Positions 33,044 to 45,793 of a DNA stretch of 64,000 nucleotides are shown here, in pieces; within the stretch, counting starts at the first letter, position 1; the number at the start of each line of letters is the position of its first letter. The DNA lies in contig JACVTC010000144.1 in NCBI GenBank assembly GCA_016946835.1, positions 97,001-161,000 of the forward strand, in the 5' to 3' direction. The notes beneath the pieces were generated by a model. That model worked only from the letters and a program-made list of their open reading frames with translations, did not search any database and was not told the DNA's origin. The stretch is from Neocallimastix lanati (nom. inval.) (taxonomy: Eukaryota > Neocallimastigomycota > Neocallimastigomycetes > Neocallimastigales > Neocallimastigaceae). A program made the translations under genes and the position numbers.

Positions 33044-34622
33044 TGTTTTAAGAGTCTGGAATTTATGGTTTACAATTAATGTCAATTTTATATATTATAT
33101 TTTATGATTAAGAGCACCTAATTATTCTAAATTAAATGCTTTTATATTAATACATTGTGGCTTATATAATATTTATATTACAATATGTTTCAATATGTTT
33201 CACATATTCTTAACATTCCCCACCCCTTTAACCTTGTTATTCTATAATGAATAAATTAGTTTTACTGGTGAATATATGTACAATTTCTCCCTAAAACTAA
33301 GTATATTTAATTTTATTACACTATTAATATTTGATGTATGTAAAACATATTTTATATTCTATATGGTTTATATATTACCACTTATAAGATGGAAACCTTT
33401 CTTTTGAAGGATAGTATTATACCATCTCAATTTGTGCGAATACCTTTTATATATTGGGTTTTACATCACAATTATAATCTGCTTTTGAAGATAAGCAATA
33501 ACTTTTATATATTTATTTGCTTTGTAGTTTTAATGATAACTATTAAAATATATATTGTTAATTATATATCAGTGTACTTGATATATCATAATCTTGGGGA
33601 ATTAAAAATTGATTGTATTTATAAACTAATTATATTATTCTAGCTATTTAAACTTATTAGTAAATAGTATAAATTGTTTCATAATTGATTAAGATTCTAT
33701 ATTTCAGTTAATTTTTTCTTGTAGGCTAATTATGTTAATTTTCACTATTAGGCTATTGTTAGAATGCACCCATTTCATGCTAGGAATTACCATTCTATTA
33801 TATTATTTTTTAAATTATTTTGTATGGGATCTCTGATATATAGTTTCCTTCATCATCGTAGTTTATATTAAAATATACAGGTTTGATATGTATAAATACT
33901 CATTAAAATAACTATACCTTAAATAATGTGTTTTATTGTTTAAAAAGAATCATTAACTAATATATGATTGCTTAAATCTTCGAAATATATATATTACTAA
34001 ATAGTGTTTTGTGTATTCATGGGGTGGTAATAGTCAATCACATAGTAGATTCATTCATAGATATATTAAATTACTACTAGCCAAGAGTTTATTTGTTAAA
34101 ATAACAAATTATAATTTCAATAAAGAGTCTTTTGTATGAAGATATATAATTTACTTTTATATACGATTAAGTGTGTTTTTTTCCTATTGAATTAATCTTT
34201 TAATATTTTTTTTCGGAGCTTTATTTAACTTGCAATAGCTTCCTTTTTATCGACTATTCTATATTTTTATATTTTGAGTGTTTCTTTAATTTTTCATTTT
34301 TGATCATTTTTGATCAGTTTTATTAGTTTTAACTCCAATTGGCATATTGAGTAGCCTTTATCATAATTTAAAATTCAATTTTTTTTTTTTTTTGACATAA
34401 TATTGTTTCCGGCTACCAATTTTTTTACAAATAATCATTTTTAGAGTTAGATGAGAATCTTAATCGTTTAAGAGTCAGGAATTTATGGTTTATAGTTATG
34501 TCAATTTTATATAATATATTTTTTGAATTAAATACTATTATATTAATATATTATGGCTTATACATTATTTATTTTACAATACGTTTCAATACATTTGAGG
34601 CTTAATTTCACATTTTCTAACG
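33044..34622 (-). mobile_element. Fossil copia-like element, heavily decayed
   Basis: Two diverged LTR copies of the same family as 4928-5140 bound the segment: 33044-33215 and about 34465-34622. The left copy ends TTAACA and is followed by a C-rich tract (TTCCCCACCCC), which is a purine tract on the minus strand, so the element points left. The 1.2 kb between them has no usable reading frame, much less than a full element would need. It is old and broken many times over. Edges of the right copy are approximate. Confidence 0.6.
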
Positions 34623-35460
34623 GTGAATTAAAATAATTCTGACATAAAACAATATATTTTATTTTATATAATATAATATTATATAATAAAGTTTATTTAA
34701 TATAAATTTTTTTGCTTTTTTTTTTTGTGTTTGGTTTTGTTTCTTTTTTTTGGTTAATTATTTATACTATTTAAACTATTTATATTAATATAATAATAAT
34801 ATAATAAAATAATATAATAAAATAGTATTATAAATAAATTATTTACACAATAACACAATGACATATAAATAATAAATGAATAAATTATTAATAAAATTAA
34901 ATAAATTAATAGTAAATAATAAATGAATTAATAAATAAATAATCAAAATATTCCACATTATTAAACAGGAATAAATTTAAAAAAAAAAAAAAAAAAAAGG
35001 AAAAATTAAAATAATATTTTTAAAATATTTTTATATTATGTCTTAATTTAATTAATTCATTAATAATTATTTAATTATTTTTTAAAAAATTTTTATTACT
35101 TTAATAAAGTAATAAAAAAAAAATAATTATTTATTTATTTATTATTTATTTATTTATTTATTGTTTATTTATTTATTTATTATTTATTATTTATTATTTA
35201 TTTATTTATTATTTATTTATTATTTATTTATTATTTATTTATTTTTTATTATTCAATCATTTATTATTCAATTATTTATTATTTATGATTAAGATGATAA
35301 ATCAAATGCATCATCATCATTCTTTTCTACTACTATTTATTTAAATTTTCTGGAATAATACAATAAAACTTAAGTAGAACAATTAAATAATTGGTTTGAT
35401 AAATTTATTATCATATTTATTTTCAAACATAAAATCAAGTTGTTTTAGGAATTAAAATTA

Positions 35461-35510
<50 letters not shown>

Positions 35511-35818
35511 AAGAAAAAAGAAAATTATTATTATAATTTTAATTATAATTATAAAATAATAATTAATAAAAATTAAAAATCTTTTAGTTTACATAGATAT
35601 TTTAAAAAATAAATAAATAAATAAAAATTTCTTTTTTTTTTTTTTTTTTAATTATTGTTTTTAAAATAAAATAAAATAAAATAAAATAAAATAAAAATAT
35701 AAAAAACAAATTTAAAATTTAAAAAAAAAATAATAAAATTAAATATATATATATATATACTTATATATATACTTATATATATATAAATAAAGTAAATAAC
35801 TGAATAATAAAGAAAATA
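34623..35818. other. Intergenic, TTTA repeats and A runs
   Basis: Contains a TTTA/TTATT array at about 35128-35280, an A43 run near 35466-35508 and AAAAT repeats. No gene is seen. Confidence 0.65.
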
Positions 35819-36013
35819 ATGAATCTTTTAGAATTCTTGAAAAAATTCAATCGAGTATTATCTTTTATAGCAGTAATATATGTTATAATAGGCATTATAT
35901 CATTCATAATAATTTCAATTAACAAAGCATTTAAAAAAAAAACTAAAAATAAAGAAGATAGCAATCAAAAAGATAACAATCAAGATAATCTTGAGGAAAT
36001 ATCAGTAAAATAA
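35819..36013 (+). CDS. Small single-pass membrane protein
   Basis: 64 residues, ATG to TAA. Residues about 12-36 form one hydrophobic helix (LSFIAVIYVIIGIISFIIIS), followed by a Lys-rich stretch and an Asn/Asp/Glu/Gln-rich tail. This pattern suggests a tail-out or tail-in membrane micropeptide, site unknown. G/C content rises over the frame and falls beyond it, which supports coding. A similar small protein follows 460 bp downstream. I do not recognise the family, and it could be an exon of a larger gene. Confidence 0.5.
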   Translation: MNLLEFLKKFNRVLSFIAVIYVIIGIISFIIISINKAFKKKTKNKEDSNQKDNNQDNLEEISVK

Positions 36014-36475
36014 TAATTTATACAAACATATAAATATAAAAAAGTAAAAAAATTGAAGTTAATTCTAACTCATATTTCAATTAAATAAATAAAAAAGCGA
36101 TAACTGCAAATATTTTTTAAAAAGAAATTTATAGATATATTATAATTAATTAATTTTATATATTAATACTCGAACTATAAAACTATTAAGGTAAGTTTTA
36201 GAAATATCCAAAGTTGACTTTTATCATATTAAATTTTTATTATTGTTATATATATTTTGAATGAATATACTATTCATTAATTTTATAAAATTATACTTAA
36301 ATTTTCGTATTATTTAATAATCCTTATATAAATATAAAATATTTATCAATCATATAGATAGGAAGTATTCTATTTCTTTTTTATCATTAATTTCATATTA
36401 TTTTTTTTCCTGATATATATAAAAATTATTATAGATTGAATATTTTTATCCTAAATATTTTGTTAATAATCAAAA
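36014..36475. other. Spacer between the two small membrane-protein genes
   Basis: 460 bp of A/T-rich DNA. Long enough for a 3' UTR and a separate promoter, so the two genes are probably transcribed separately. No further frame is seen. Confidence 0.55.
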
Positions 36476-36667
36476 ATGAATTATTATCTGCAGGTATTCT
36501 TATTACTTATATTCACTTTTTTCCATCTTTGTCTTATATTAAGTGTTCCGATAGCTTGTATAAGTTCTATCAAAAAATCTTATGAAGAAGAAAAATTAAA
36601 AAAAGCAAAAGAAGAAAGAATAAAAAAAGCAAAAGAACTCGAAGAAGCCAATAACGAAACCAAATAA
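36476..36667 (+). CDS. Small single-pass membrane protein with charged helical tail
   Basis: 63 residues, ATG to TAA. One long hydrophobic segment at residues 5-33 (LQVFLLLIFTFFHLCLILSV and on) is followed by a Lys/Glu-rich stretch with heptad-like spacing (EEEKLKKAKEERIKKAKELEE) that would form a charged helix. The layout mirrors the 35819 protein: membrane helix, Ser-Ile-x-Lys junction, charged tail. The two may be old duplicates, but the sequences are too short to prove it. No family recognised. Confidence 0.5.
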   Translation: MNYYLQVFLLLIFTFFHLCLILSVPIACISSIKKSYEEEKLKKAKEERIKKAKELEEANNETK

Positions 36668-36679
36668 TGACAAACAAAC

Positions 36680-36710
<31 letters not shown>

Positions 36711-36796
36711 TTGATTCATCAAGAGAATTCATTATTAATATTTATTTATTTAGTGTATAAAATTAAATAAATTTTTTAATATTATTTTTATTTCAA

Positions 36797-36877
<81 letters not shown>

Positions 36878-36905
36878 CAAATGAGGAATTAAAATAATAA
36901 TAATA

Positions 36906-36941
<36 letters not shown>

Positions 36942-37539
36942 AATAAAATGGTTTAAATAAAAAAAATATTTAAATATATATATTTTTTTTATAAACCATT
37001 CATAATTTAAAAAAAGTATAAAATAAAAAAATAATAGAAAACCAAAACTTAATAAGAATAGTTAGTGGTATTTATTAATTATAATAATTAGTTATAATAC
37101 TCCAAAAAAAAAAAAAATTAAACCTAATTTTCAATGTTGAAAACTTTATTTTTATTAAATAATTATAAATAAAAAGTAAAATAATAATAATAAAAAAATA
37201 AAATAAAAATAAAATAAAAATAAAATTATAAATAAAATCTTATAAAAAAAAAAATAAAAATAGATTATATGATTTTTTTTTTATATATATATATATATAT
37301 TTTCGAGAATATTTATCATTAACATATAAAAATTTTTTTTGTAATATTTAAAATTATTTAAGATCAGTGAATCAATAATATATATTATTCTATATTATTT
37401 ATTTTATTTTTATTTTTTTAATAATTATTAATCATTAATTATGATAGGTACTTTATATATTTGTAGTTCGTATTTTTTGTTATTTTTATTTTTTATTTTT
37501 ATATTTATTGTAAATTTTTTTTTTTTTTTCGATTTTAAT

Positions 37540-37861
37540 TTTGATTTTATCAAAATTTCGTATTCATCCTTAAGACGTTTTAATCCTACTCTAATTTCAA
37601 AAATAACATGTTCTCCATAATCAATTTTTTTTACCTTAATATAATGGTTCGTTATATGTATCTAAACAATTACAGAATTGATTAATGATGAAATTAAGAC
37701 TATATAGTCACAAATTAAACGTGTCTAACATTAATAGATTAGTTTCAATTCCAATTATTACAGGTTCTTTATTTGGAGCTTTTTCACCTTGAAGTTCAAA
37801 GTATTCTATTTCATCTGTATTAGATATTTGTATGAAAATTGTTGATATACTATATTTATCT
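37540..37861 (-). pseudogene. Possible C-terminal relic or exons of an unknown gene
   Basis: On the minus strand two adjacent stretches look coding. One reads ISTIFIQISNTDEIEYFELQ then GEKAPNKEPVIIGIETNLLM (about 37861-37728). The other reads IDYGEHVIFEIRVGLKRLKD then EYEILIKSKLKSK (about 37640-37540). Base composition and amino-acid balance are protein-like, unlike the surroundings. A spacer with stops separates them, and I could not find GT-AG borders that keep phase. No start is seen; a trinucleotide array lies upstream. It may be a decayed gene or spliced exons with unusual borders. Family unknown. Confidence 0.35.
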
Positions 37862-37899
37862 TTTGATAATCAATTATATTAGAAATAAAAATTATTTAA

Positions 37900-37900
<1 letters not shown>

Positions 37901-37960
<60 letters not shown>

Positions 37961-38050
37961 TGTTGTAGTAGTAGTAGTAGTATTAGTGTAGTAGTAGTAG
38001 AATAGTAGTAGTAGTAGTAGTAGTAGGATAGTAGTAGTAGTAGTAGGATT
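37901..38050. repeat. Adjacent ATT and TAG trinucleotide arrays
   Basis: An ATT tract (about 37900-37960) passes into an interrupted TAG/AGT tract (about 37966-38046). The second array seems to have grown from the first by a point change in the unit. Confidence 0.85.
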
Positions 38051-38619
38051 AGAATATAATCATAAATATTTTAGAATAATTTTATTAATTAAATTTTATA
38101 TTTAAGAAAAGAAATTATTTCATTTTTTTATTATTATATTAAAATATTAAATTTCATTATAAAAATAAATCAAGAAATATTAATGAAATTTCTTTTATTA
38201 TGAATTTAGTAATTTTATATTAATAATATAATTTAGTAAAAATGTTAAAAATAAATATGATTCTTTTGAAATGCATAATCATACTGCTATCATTAATTAA
38301 GATTTCTATTATAACTTCTATATTAATATAATACATTGCTTAAATATTTAATTTTTTAATTCAATAATAAGTAATCTTGAACTATAATTTTTTAATTCAA
38401 TAATAAGTAATTTTGAGCAATAAGTTTCTTCTCTCTTTAATTATAAATTTTTTATTTAGCAAAATTATTATTTCATTTTAATTATCGCAAATAATTTTAT
38501 TATTCATTCATTTTTATATACAAAGAATTCAAAGTGAATTGAAAAATATTAAATATATATATATATTAATAAATAAAAATAATGAAATAATAATTAAACA
38601 ATAAATAAGCTTAGTTTTA

Positions 38620-40060
38620 ATATAATAATAGCTGCATTTAACTGTTCAGAGCATTTAGATGCCTTTTGCGGCTGTTTTTGCTATGAATTATAATATCAGA
38701 TTAATGCTCTTATTAGATGCTGTTTTTGTGCTAAAATTAGTATGTGATATAAAACAAATGTGTGTAGTAACATATTTGTATATTTAATAATAATTATTAA
38801 ATATTAAATATGTATCTTTTTGATAATAATTATTTTATTTTATTTTATTTTATTTCGATAATTATAATACTTTAATTCATATAAAATTTATAGAGTTCTT
38901 TATATTAGATTATATATTTAATATATTGCCTATTTCTTGTAAATAGATTAAAATATTTATATTAGAAATAGAGGACTCTCTTGTAAATTTTAAGAATTAG
39001 AATTATTATATTAATTGTACTAATATTATAATTTTATTAATAAACTTTACTAAACAACCATTATTTTAAAATCCCACTACTTAATAAATTATTGCACATA
39101 AAAGTCCTGCATATCAATATATAAATCACGTGAATTTCTAATATATATAAAACAGACCGTTATAATTATCCAATAATAATAAACAAAATAGATAATTGAA
39201 AGTAGTTAGCATACATTTAAGCAGTGTAAGCATTGATTTTCAATATATGTTACTTATTATGTATGATATACTTATGAACAGCTAGTATGTATGTATGTTA
39301 ATATATACTAACTATTACTATCACTAATATCTAGTATATCATATATATGTTTCATAATCGATAAAGAATAAACAGAATATATAACATAGCAGTATTTTGG
39401 GTATATTTTGCAACATATGCATGCTGCATAACTCTATCGCATGAATGCAATGAAACAGCACCGAATAACATGTAATGTTAAAATAGCTGTGAATGGAATG
39501 AATGGATATGTATCAACCTATTGCATACATATTATCCATAACCTACTGACATGCATACAGTGCGAATGAACATGCAGGAATAAAGCAGTTATGAGTGCTG
39601 TGAAATGATTTACATATGATATCAGATAGCTCAGATATTGTATATATATTATTAATTAATTGAATCAAAAAACTACTATTTAAATATTGAATTCTATCTC
39701 ATTTATTTTTATTTTATTATATAAATAATAATGTTGATAGCATTATTATCCTAGAGAGTTATATTTGCTAATACGCAATTATATTTAAATGCTGTATTAT
39801 TGCGAGATACAACATTGCAACTGCAGTTAACTTAGGCAATTAATCAATCAGCTATGTATATATATACATTGATACATTGAATAAAGTTCTCACAATTATC
39901 TGCATATATTTCATAAGTTAACTTTACTGCTACAACCATATGTAAATAGTAAACAAATATAATATAGCTATTTATGATTATAGTTATTAACAGCAGTTGA
40001 TAGTTATGACCGTATAAATATGCTAAGAATATAATCGAAAATATACGCTAAAGTACTGAA
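38620..40060. other. Composition island with no gene
   Basis: Compared with the rest of the gap this stretch has few homopolymers and more G and C, with many TGCAT, GCATG and CATAC words between about 39200 and 40060, yet stops are frequent in every frame. A short imperfect repeat (TAGATGC...GCTGTTTTTG) occurs twice at about 38660-38740. It could be a decayed mobile element, an RNA gene or a regulatory region. I cannot decide. Confidence 0.4.
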
Positions 40061-40375
40061 TAATAAAATTAAAAATAATATTAAAATTAAATAAATAAAT
40101 ACTAATTGAATAAATAAATAAATAAATAAATAAATAAATACTTGTTTGATATATAATCAATGTTAAATCAGAAGCATATTGATATACAATGTTAATTCAC
40201 ATGTATCTTGATAATTATATTTGGTTTAGTATTGTTATTATATTTTTAAAATGATTTTTTGTGTTGTATTTTTAATAAGCTAGTTACATATATTGAATTT
40301 GTATTTTATTTAAAATCAAAAAAAAAAAATAATAATAAAAAAAATAAAAAATAAAAAATAAAATAAAATAAAATA

Positions 40376-40625
40376 AAATAAAATAAAATAAAATAAATAG
40401 TAGGATATGAATATAAAGTACAGATTGAATAAAAATAAAATAAAATAAAATAAATAGTAGGATATGAATATAAAGTACAGATTGAATAAAAATAAAATAA
40501 AATAAAATAAATAGTAGGATATGAATATAAAGTACAGATTGAATAAAAATAAAATAAAATAAAATAAATAGTAGGATATGAATATAAAGTACAGATTGAA
40601 TAAAAATAAAATAAAATAAAATAAA
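40376..40625. repeat. 57-bp satellite, four copies
   Basis: The core TAGTAGGATATGAATATAAA recurs at 40398, 40455, 40512 and 40569, exactly 57 bp apart, joined by AAAAT repeats. The copies look identical, so the array is young. Confidence 0.93.
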
Positions 40626-40641
40626 AATAAAAATGAAATAA

Positions 40642-40672
<31 letters not shown>

Positions 40673-41269
40673 TAAAAATAAAAGTAAAAATATAAATAAA
40701 AATAAAAATAAAAATAAAAATAAAAATAAAATAAGATAAAATAAAATAAAAAAAAAAATTAATTTGATTATATTCTTCTAAAGTTCTTTAAGCTATTTAT
40801 TGGAGATATAAATAAATATCAAACCATAAAAAAAAAATAATAATAAACTATTCAATTTTAAAGAAATTGCGTACTAGATCAATGAAAAAAAATTTTCTCT
40901 TTTAAATTAAACCAATATTTTATTAAGTTTATGAATAGGTTCTACAAAATGAGTGTCCTCAGACCTAAGAATCTTTAAAATAAAATATTATTATGTATAT
41001 TTTTACTTTAAATTGATAATAAATAATAAAATAGAGATATAAAGTTTTAATAAAATAAAGAAAATTTTAATATACTAAATTTTTTTTAATAATAAATTTA
41101 TAATATACTTAATACATTAATTTATTAGGATGAAAAATTTGTGAATAAAAAAAAATTCTAGTAATACTAGTAAATTAATGTTTAATTTTAAATTTTTAAT
41201 TAATTTCTTAATATTTATTCAAAAAAAAAAAAAAAAAAAAAAAAAAAAGATAAATAGGAATTCAATAGG

Positions 41270-42401
41270 AATTTATTAAAGAAAATGATTTCAATATTAT
41301 TATATTAAGTTGTCAATCAGGAACTTTCTCATTTAACATACGCATTATATAGATTGATTAAATTTATTTTATAATAAATGAGCAAATAATCAGCTATGCA
41401 TGAGGTGAAATTCTTGTTAAGTTCCTTAGAATATAAGATATCTTCAATTTCAAAAGAATACTTGTTGACGTATCCTGACAATGTTCCTATTTTAATATTT
41501 CTATTTTTTTTTTTTTTTTTTTTTGGCAGGATAAGATTTATTTTATATTTTCTTATGTCTCTAAGGAATTTAATGGAATTTGTGCCATACACCGATCCTC
41601 CAGATTCAATTGTGAATACCAAAGATGGAACATCTATGTTATTGCAAGAGTAAGTTTCGATATATTATATAATTATTTCCTTACTTTCTTTATTTGTAGT
41701 AATTTTAATAATAATTAGTAGAATTTCTCTATCATTAATATTATCGACTCCTGAGACAATCTTAGTTATTCTTCTGCCTTTTTTTAGAATGTATTAGCTG
41801 TTAAAGAAATTTAAATTATTCATTTTATAAATAGGGATTTCCGGAATCTCTTCACTTTTATAAATTCCATTTTCTTCTTCCAAATTTTGAACTTCTATTG
41901 AACTAATTTCTCAAGTTTCAGCTTCAGAGTATGATATATTATCATCATTTAGTTGATCTGCTTTCATATTTAATTGACTTAATTTTTGACGCGAAGATTT
42001 ATATTATATTATTCGAACGTTTTGAGTTGAATGAACAACTAAAAGTTAAATGATTTTTTATCATTACATATAAAACAATTGTTATTCGGGGTCATCTATC
42101 TACAAGACTATTATTACCGAAGTTAATGCTATTGCTTATAATAATCATTGCTCTAATTATAGCCTTTTTTTTTTTTTTTATTATATCCTATCTTGTAATG
42201 ACTGGGAGGATGACTTTCTTTCCCAATATTCTTACTGCAATTATAATTCATCTTGTAGCTATTATTAATGTTACTGTTATACTTATTTCTGTTGCTATTT
42301 CTAGAGACTTTTTTGGAAATGTATATTTGACGGTTTCTGATTTGTTTTTTCATATCTTTCAAATTTTCTTTAATGTCATCAGAGATACTACATTTGATTT
42401 C

Positions 42402-42449
<48 letters not shown>

Positions 42450-42960
42450 ATTTGTCTTTCAAGAAGTTCTTTATATAACTATGTTTGTTTTTCCCTATTA
42501 CTAAGTTTATTATTTAGCTTCTCTAATTTTTCAGTAATTTCCAAAAATTCTTCAATGTACCTAATGGCTTCCTTGTTATATCGTGCCATTAAGCTTTCAA
42601 ATTTTCTATAAAATTTTGGTATTTCGTTTAGTTCATCTTTATGATATTTCTCCTTAAGTAGCATAATTAATTTATATTCTGGCTTTTTTTCTTCCCTGTT
42701 ACTTTTAATTATAGTTTTAATATCTTCCCTTATTGATTTTCTTATTAAAAACTTATTACTATTGAGTTGTTCACTTGGTTGCTTTTTGATTCTTTCCTCT
42801 TGCTTTTCGATCAGTTTTGATTCACCATCTTTATATTGAATTCTTTTTTTTATGATGGTAGTGATATCCTTTTTTAATGTACTCCCCATGCCAGTTGTCG
42901 TAGTTTGTCTCGGTTATGACATAGTTCATACTATGAATGATTATCTCGGACATCTTTATA
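41270..42960 (-). mobile_element. Fossil copia-like fragment (Gag and protease part)
   Basis: On the minus strand there is a Gag-like helical frame starting near 42889, a CCHC-like CFIC knuckle relic near 42075, and a stretch near 41600-41400 that resembles a copia protease (ESGGSV, then DILYSKELNKN where relatives have a DVLY-type strand). Order and spacing fit a copia Gag-protease half. No integrase, RT or LTR is seen. It is a broken partial copy with several breaks, old. Both ends are approximate. Confidence 0.5.
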
Positions 42961-45762
42961 TAAATGTATTTGTTTATTTACTAATAAAATACTAAATTAT
43001 AGTTTTGTTTATATATATAATTATCTAGTTTTTTTTTTTTTTATTAAATTAATCAACAATACTAATTATAACTAATTTCTAAATTACTTGAAGTACTTTT
43101 AATATATAATTTAGTAACTAAAAATACTAGAAAATCATTGAGACTTTTAATTTGACAAAAAAGTAAAATAAATATTTTTATATTCGTACAATTACATTCA
43201 ATGGAAAATACATATTTTTATAATATTAAATACATACTTTAATAAAAATTATATAAAAGAGGCTTATAAAAAATTTTTAAGCTATATTATTTTTATCAAT
43301 ATAAACTATGTATTATTATAATATATCCTATTTATTTGTATTACACTATTTTATAATTAATAAAAATAAAAGTATTGATTAAATGTTAATTAAAATATTT
43401 AAACTAAATATACTAATAATTTTCTAACAAACGTATAAACAAAAAAACTAAACTAACCCTTAAAATAATAAATTTTTTTTATTATTAATTTATTTTATCC
43501 ATTCATTTTTTTTTTTTTTTAAAAAAAAAATATTAAATTTTAAAGAATTTTAAAAAATTTTTATAATAGAAATTCTTAAATATAATTATTATTATAAACA
43601 AAAATAAAATATCCTTTAAAAATAAGCCCTTGAATGTACATAAATTTCTTTTATTATTAGCTTTTATTTTATTTTATTTTTTTTTATATATTATATGAGT
43701 ATTTTTATAATTTTATAATAGAAATAAAATAGATGAATATAAGTAATATGATAATTATTATAACTTTTTTAATAATATTACAAAAATATTAATTATCAAA
43801 AAATAATATAAAAAAATAATTTTTATAATATTTTATTTAGATTTCGCTTATCTCTTCATTAATTAACATTTAAACTTTTATATATTTTGTTCCTTTTTTA
43901 ATTTTATTTATTATTTATTTTAATTTGTACGATTTTAAACCGTAACAATATTTAATCAAACAAATGTCTTTTTTTTTTTCTTTCTATTTTTCTATTTTTT
44001 TTTTTTTTTTTTTTTTTGCTTTTTATAAAAGAAAAAAATCGAGCTAATTAATAATGAAGAGTCCTTTTTTTTTTTTGTCTTTAAAAAAAAGATAATTTAT
44101 TAAAAAAAATATCCATATTTATAATAAATATTAAATAATAGTAATATTAGGATGAAATAATAAATAATAAATATAAGCATTTATTTAATAAATAGTAGTA
44201 TTAAAATAATAGTATTATTAATAATATTTATTATTTAATATTTCATAATTTAATAATATTATTTAAATAAATAAATAAATTAATAATGAAATAAATAAAT
44301 AATAAATATTATATTATATAAAGTAAATAAATAATTTATAATTAATAATAAATGTTAATTATTAATATTTTATATTCATTCCTATATTAAAAAATGCGGT
44401 TTAAAAATTATCATTTTGAAATATTAAATAAAATAAAATAAAATAAAATAAACATTTTAATAATTATTAAGATTACATGCTTTTTTTTTAAATTAAAAAT
44501 TTTTTTTTTATTCTTTTAAATCTTTTTACATTTACATTTTTGTACATTTTTTATTATAATAAATATATTAATATTGCTATAATTGTTTAATTGGCCATTG
44601 CTTCATTAGACCAAATTATTATTTGTAACAACATTACTAAACTTTAATTTATAATATTTTTATAATAATGTTTTGAACTTTAAAAATTCTAATCTATCCT
44701 TTTAATTATGATATTACTGTTTGTTAGTATTAATGTACTATTGCCATAATTATTGCCATTATAGCTTATTCTTTATTCTATTACATTTCTTATAATCTCT
44801 ATATTTTATAATAAAAACATTGCTAACATAAAAAATTTAACTAATAATAAAAAAACATAAAAATAATTATTTATTAATCATTATAATAATTTTAATATTA
44901 TTAATATGAATAATTTTATTAAAAATATTACTTTATAATTCCATTCATAAAATCAAACTAAAATAAAATATATAATTTGATGTAATATAATATTAATAGC
45001 TTATTTATAAATAAATATAAATATAAATATAAATATAAATATAAATATAAATATAAATATAAATATAAATATAAATATAAATATAAATTAACATAAATTA
45101 TAATTCATTATAATATCTAATATATAACATAATAAATTGTCGCATATTTTTTATACTAAAAAGGTTTTTTTTTTATTTAATTAATATTATTGGGAAATAT
45201 ATTAGAATTAATTCTAATAAAAATAAAATAAATTAATATTGGTAATGATATATAATGAATTAATTTTCTTTTAGTATTATTTAATATATTATTTAATGTT
45301 ATAATATATTACAATTGAATATTATATAGAATTAAAAAATAAAAATTTTTTTTTTTAATAATTTTTTATTCTTGCGAAGCCTTTCAGCAGAAATCATTTA
45401 AAAGACTCTTTTTTTCAAACTTTATTTAATATATTTTATGTGCTTTAATTTATTTTTAATTCAATATATAACCTTATTCACTTATATATAAAGTATATCA
45501 ATTTTATACACCATATAATACTATTTAAATTGAAGATAACTTTTTGTTTCCTATATTAAAATATGAATAAATATAAACTTTATTTAATATATTTTTTCTT
45601 TCAGTTTAATTAATACTTATTATCAATTCTTTAATATATGCTTGTTTCTAATATTGATATTATTAATTTATATGGACAATATATTTTCATTAAATTATGA
45701 ATATATAATTATATTATGATTTATATATAACCATAATATAAACTATTTAATTAAATGAATTG

Positions 45763-45793
<31 letters not shown>

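Larger units (their letters stand above)
36668..41269. other. Long gap with repeats and possible relics
   Basis: 4.6 kb with no complete gene. Separately listed parts: a possible gene relic at 37540-37861, a trinucleotide array at 37901-38050, a composition island at 38620-40060 and a 57-bp satellite at 40376-40625. The rest is homopolymer, an ATT tract at about 36801-36874, and AAAAAT repeats at about 40620-40750. Confidence 0.6.

Noticed and set aside
33389-33643. 84-codon frame in the fossil at 33-34 kb
   Set aside because: Ile/Tyr-rich chance frame on the strand opposite to the inferred element direction, with no recognisable content.
39732-39938. A possible solo LTR (TGTTGATAGC...CTACAACCA)
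   Set aside because: End motifs are suggestive, but there is no target duplication and no second copy in the window.
40376-40625. A CRISPR array
   Set aside because: The repeated unit includes its 'spacers', which are identical AAAAT repeats; it is a satellite in a eukaryote-type genome.
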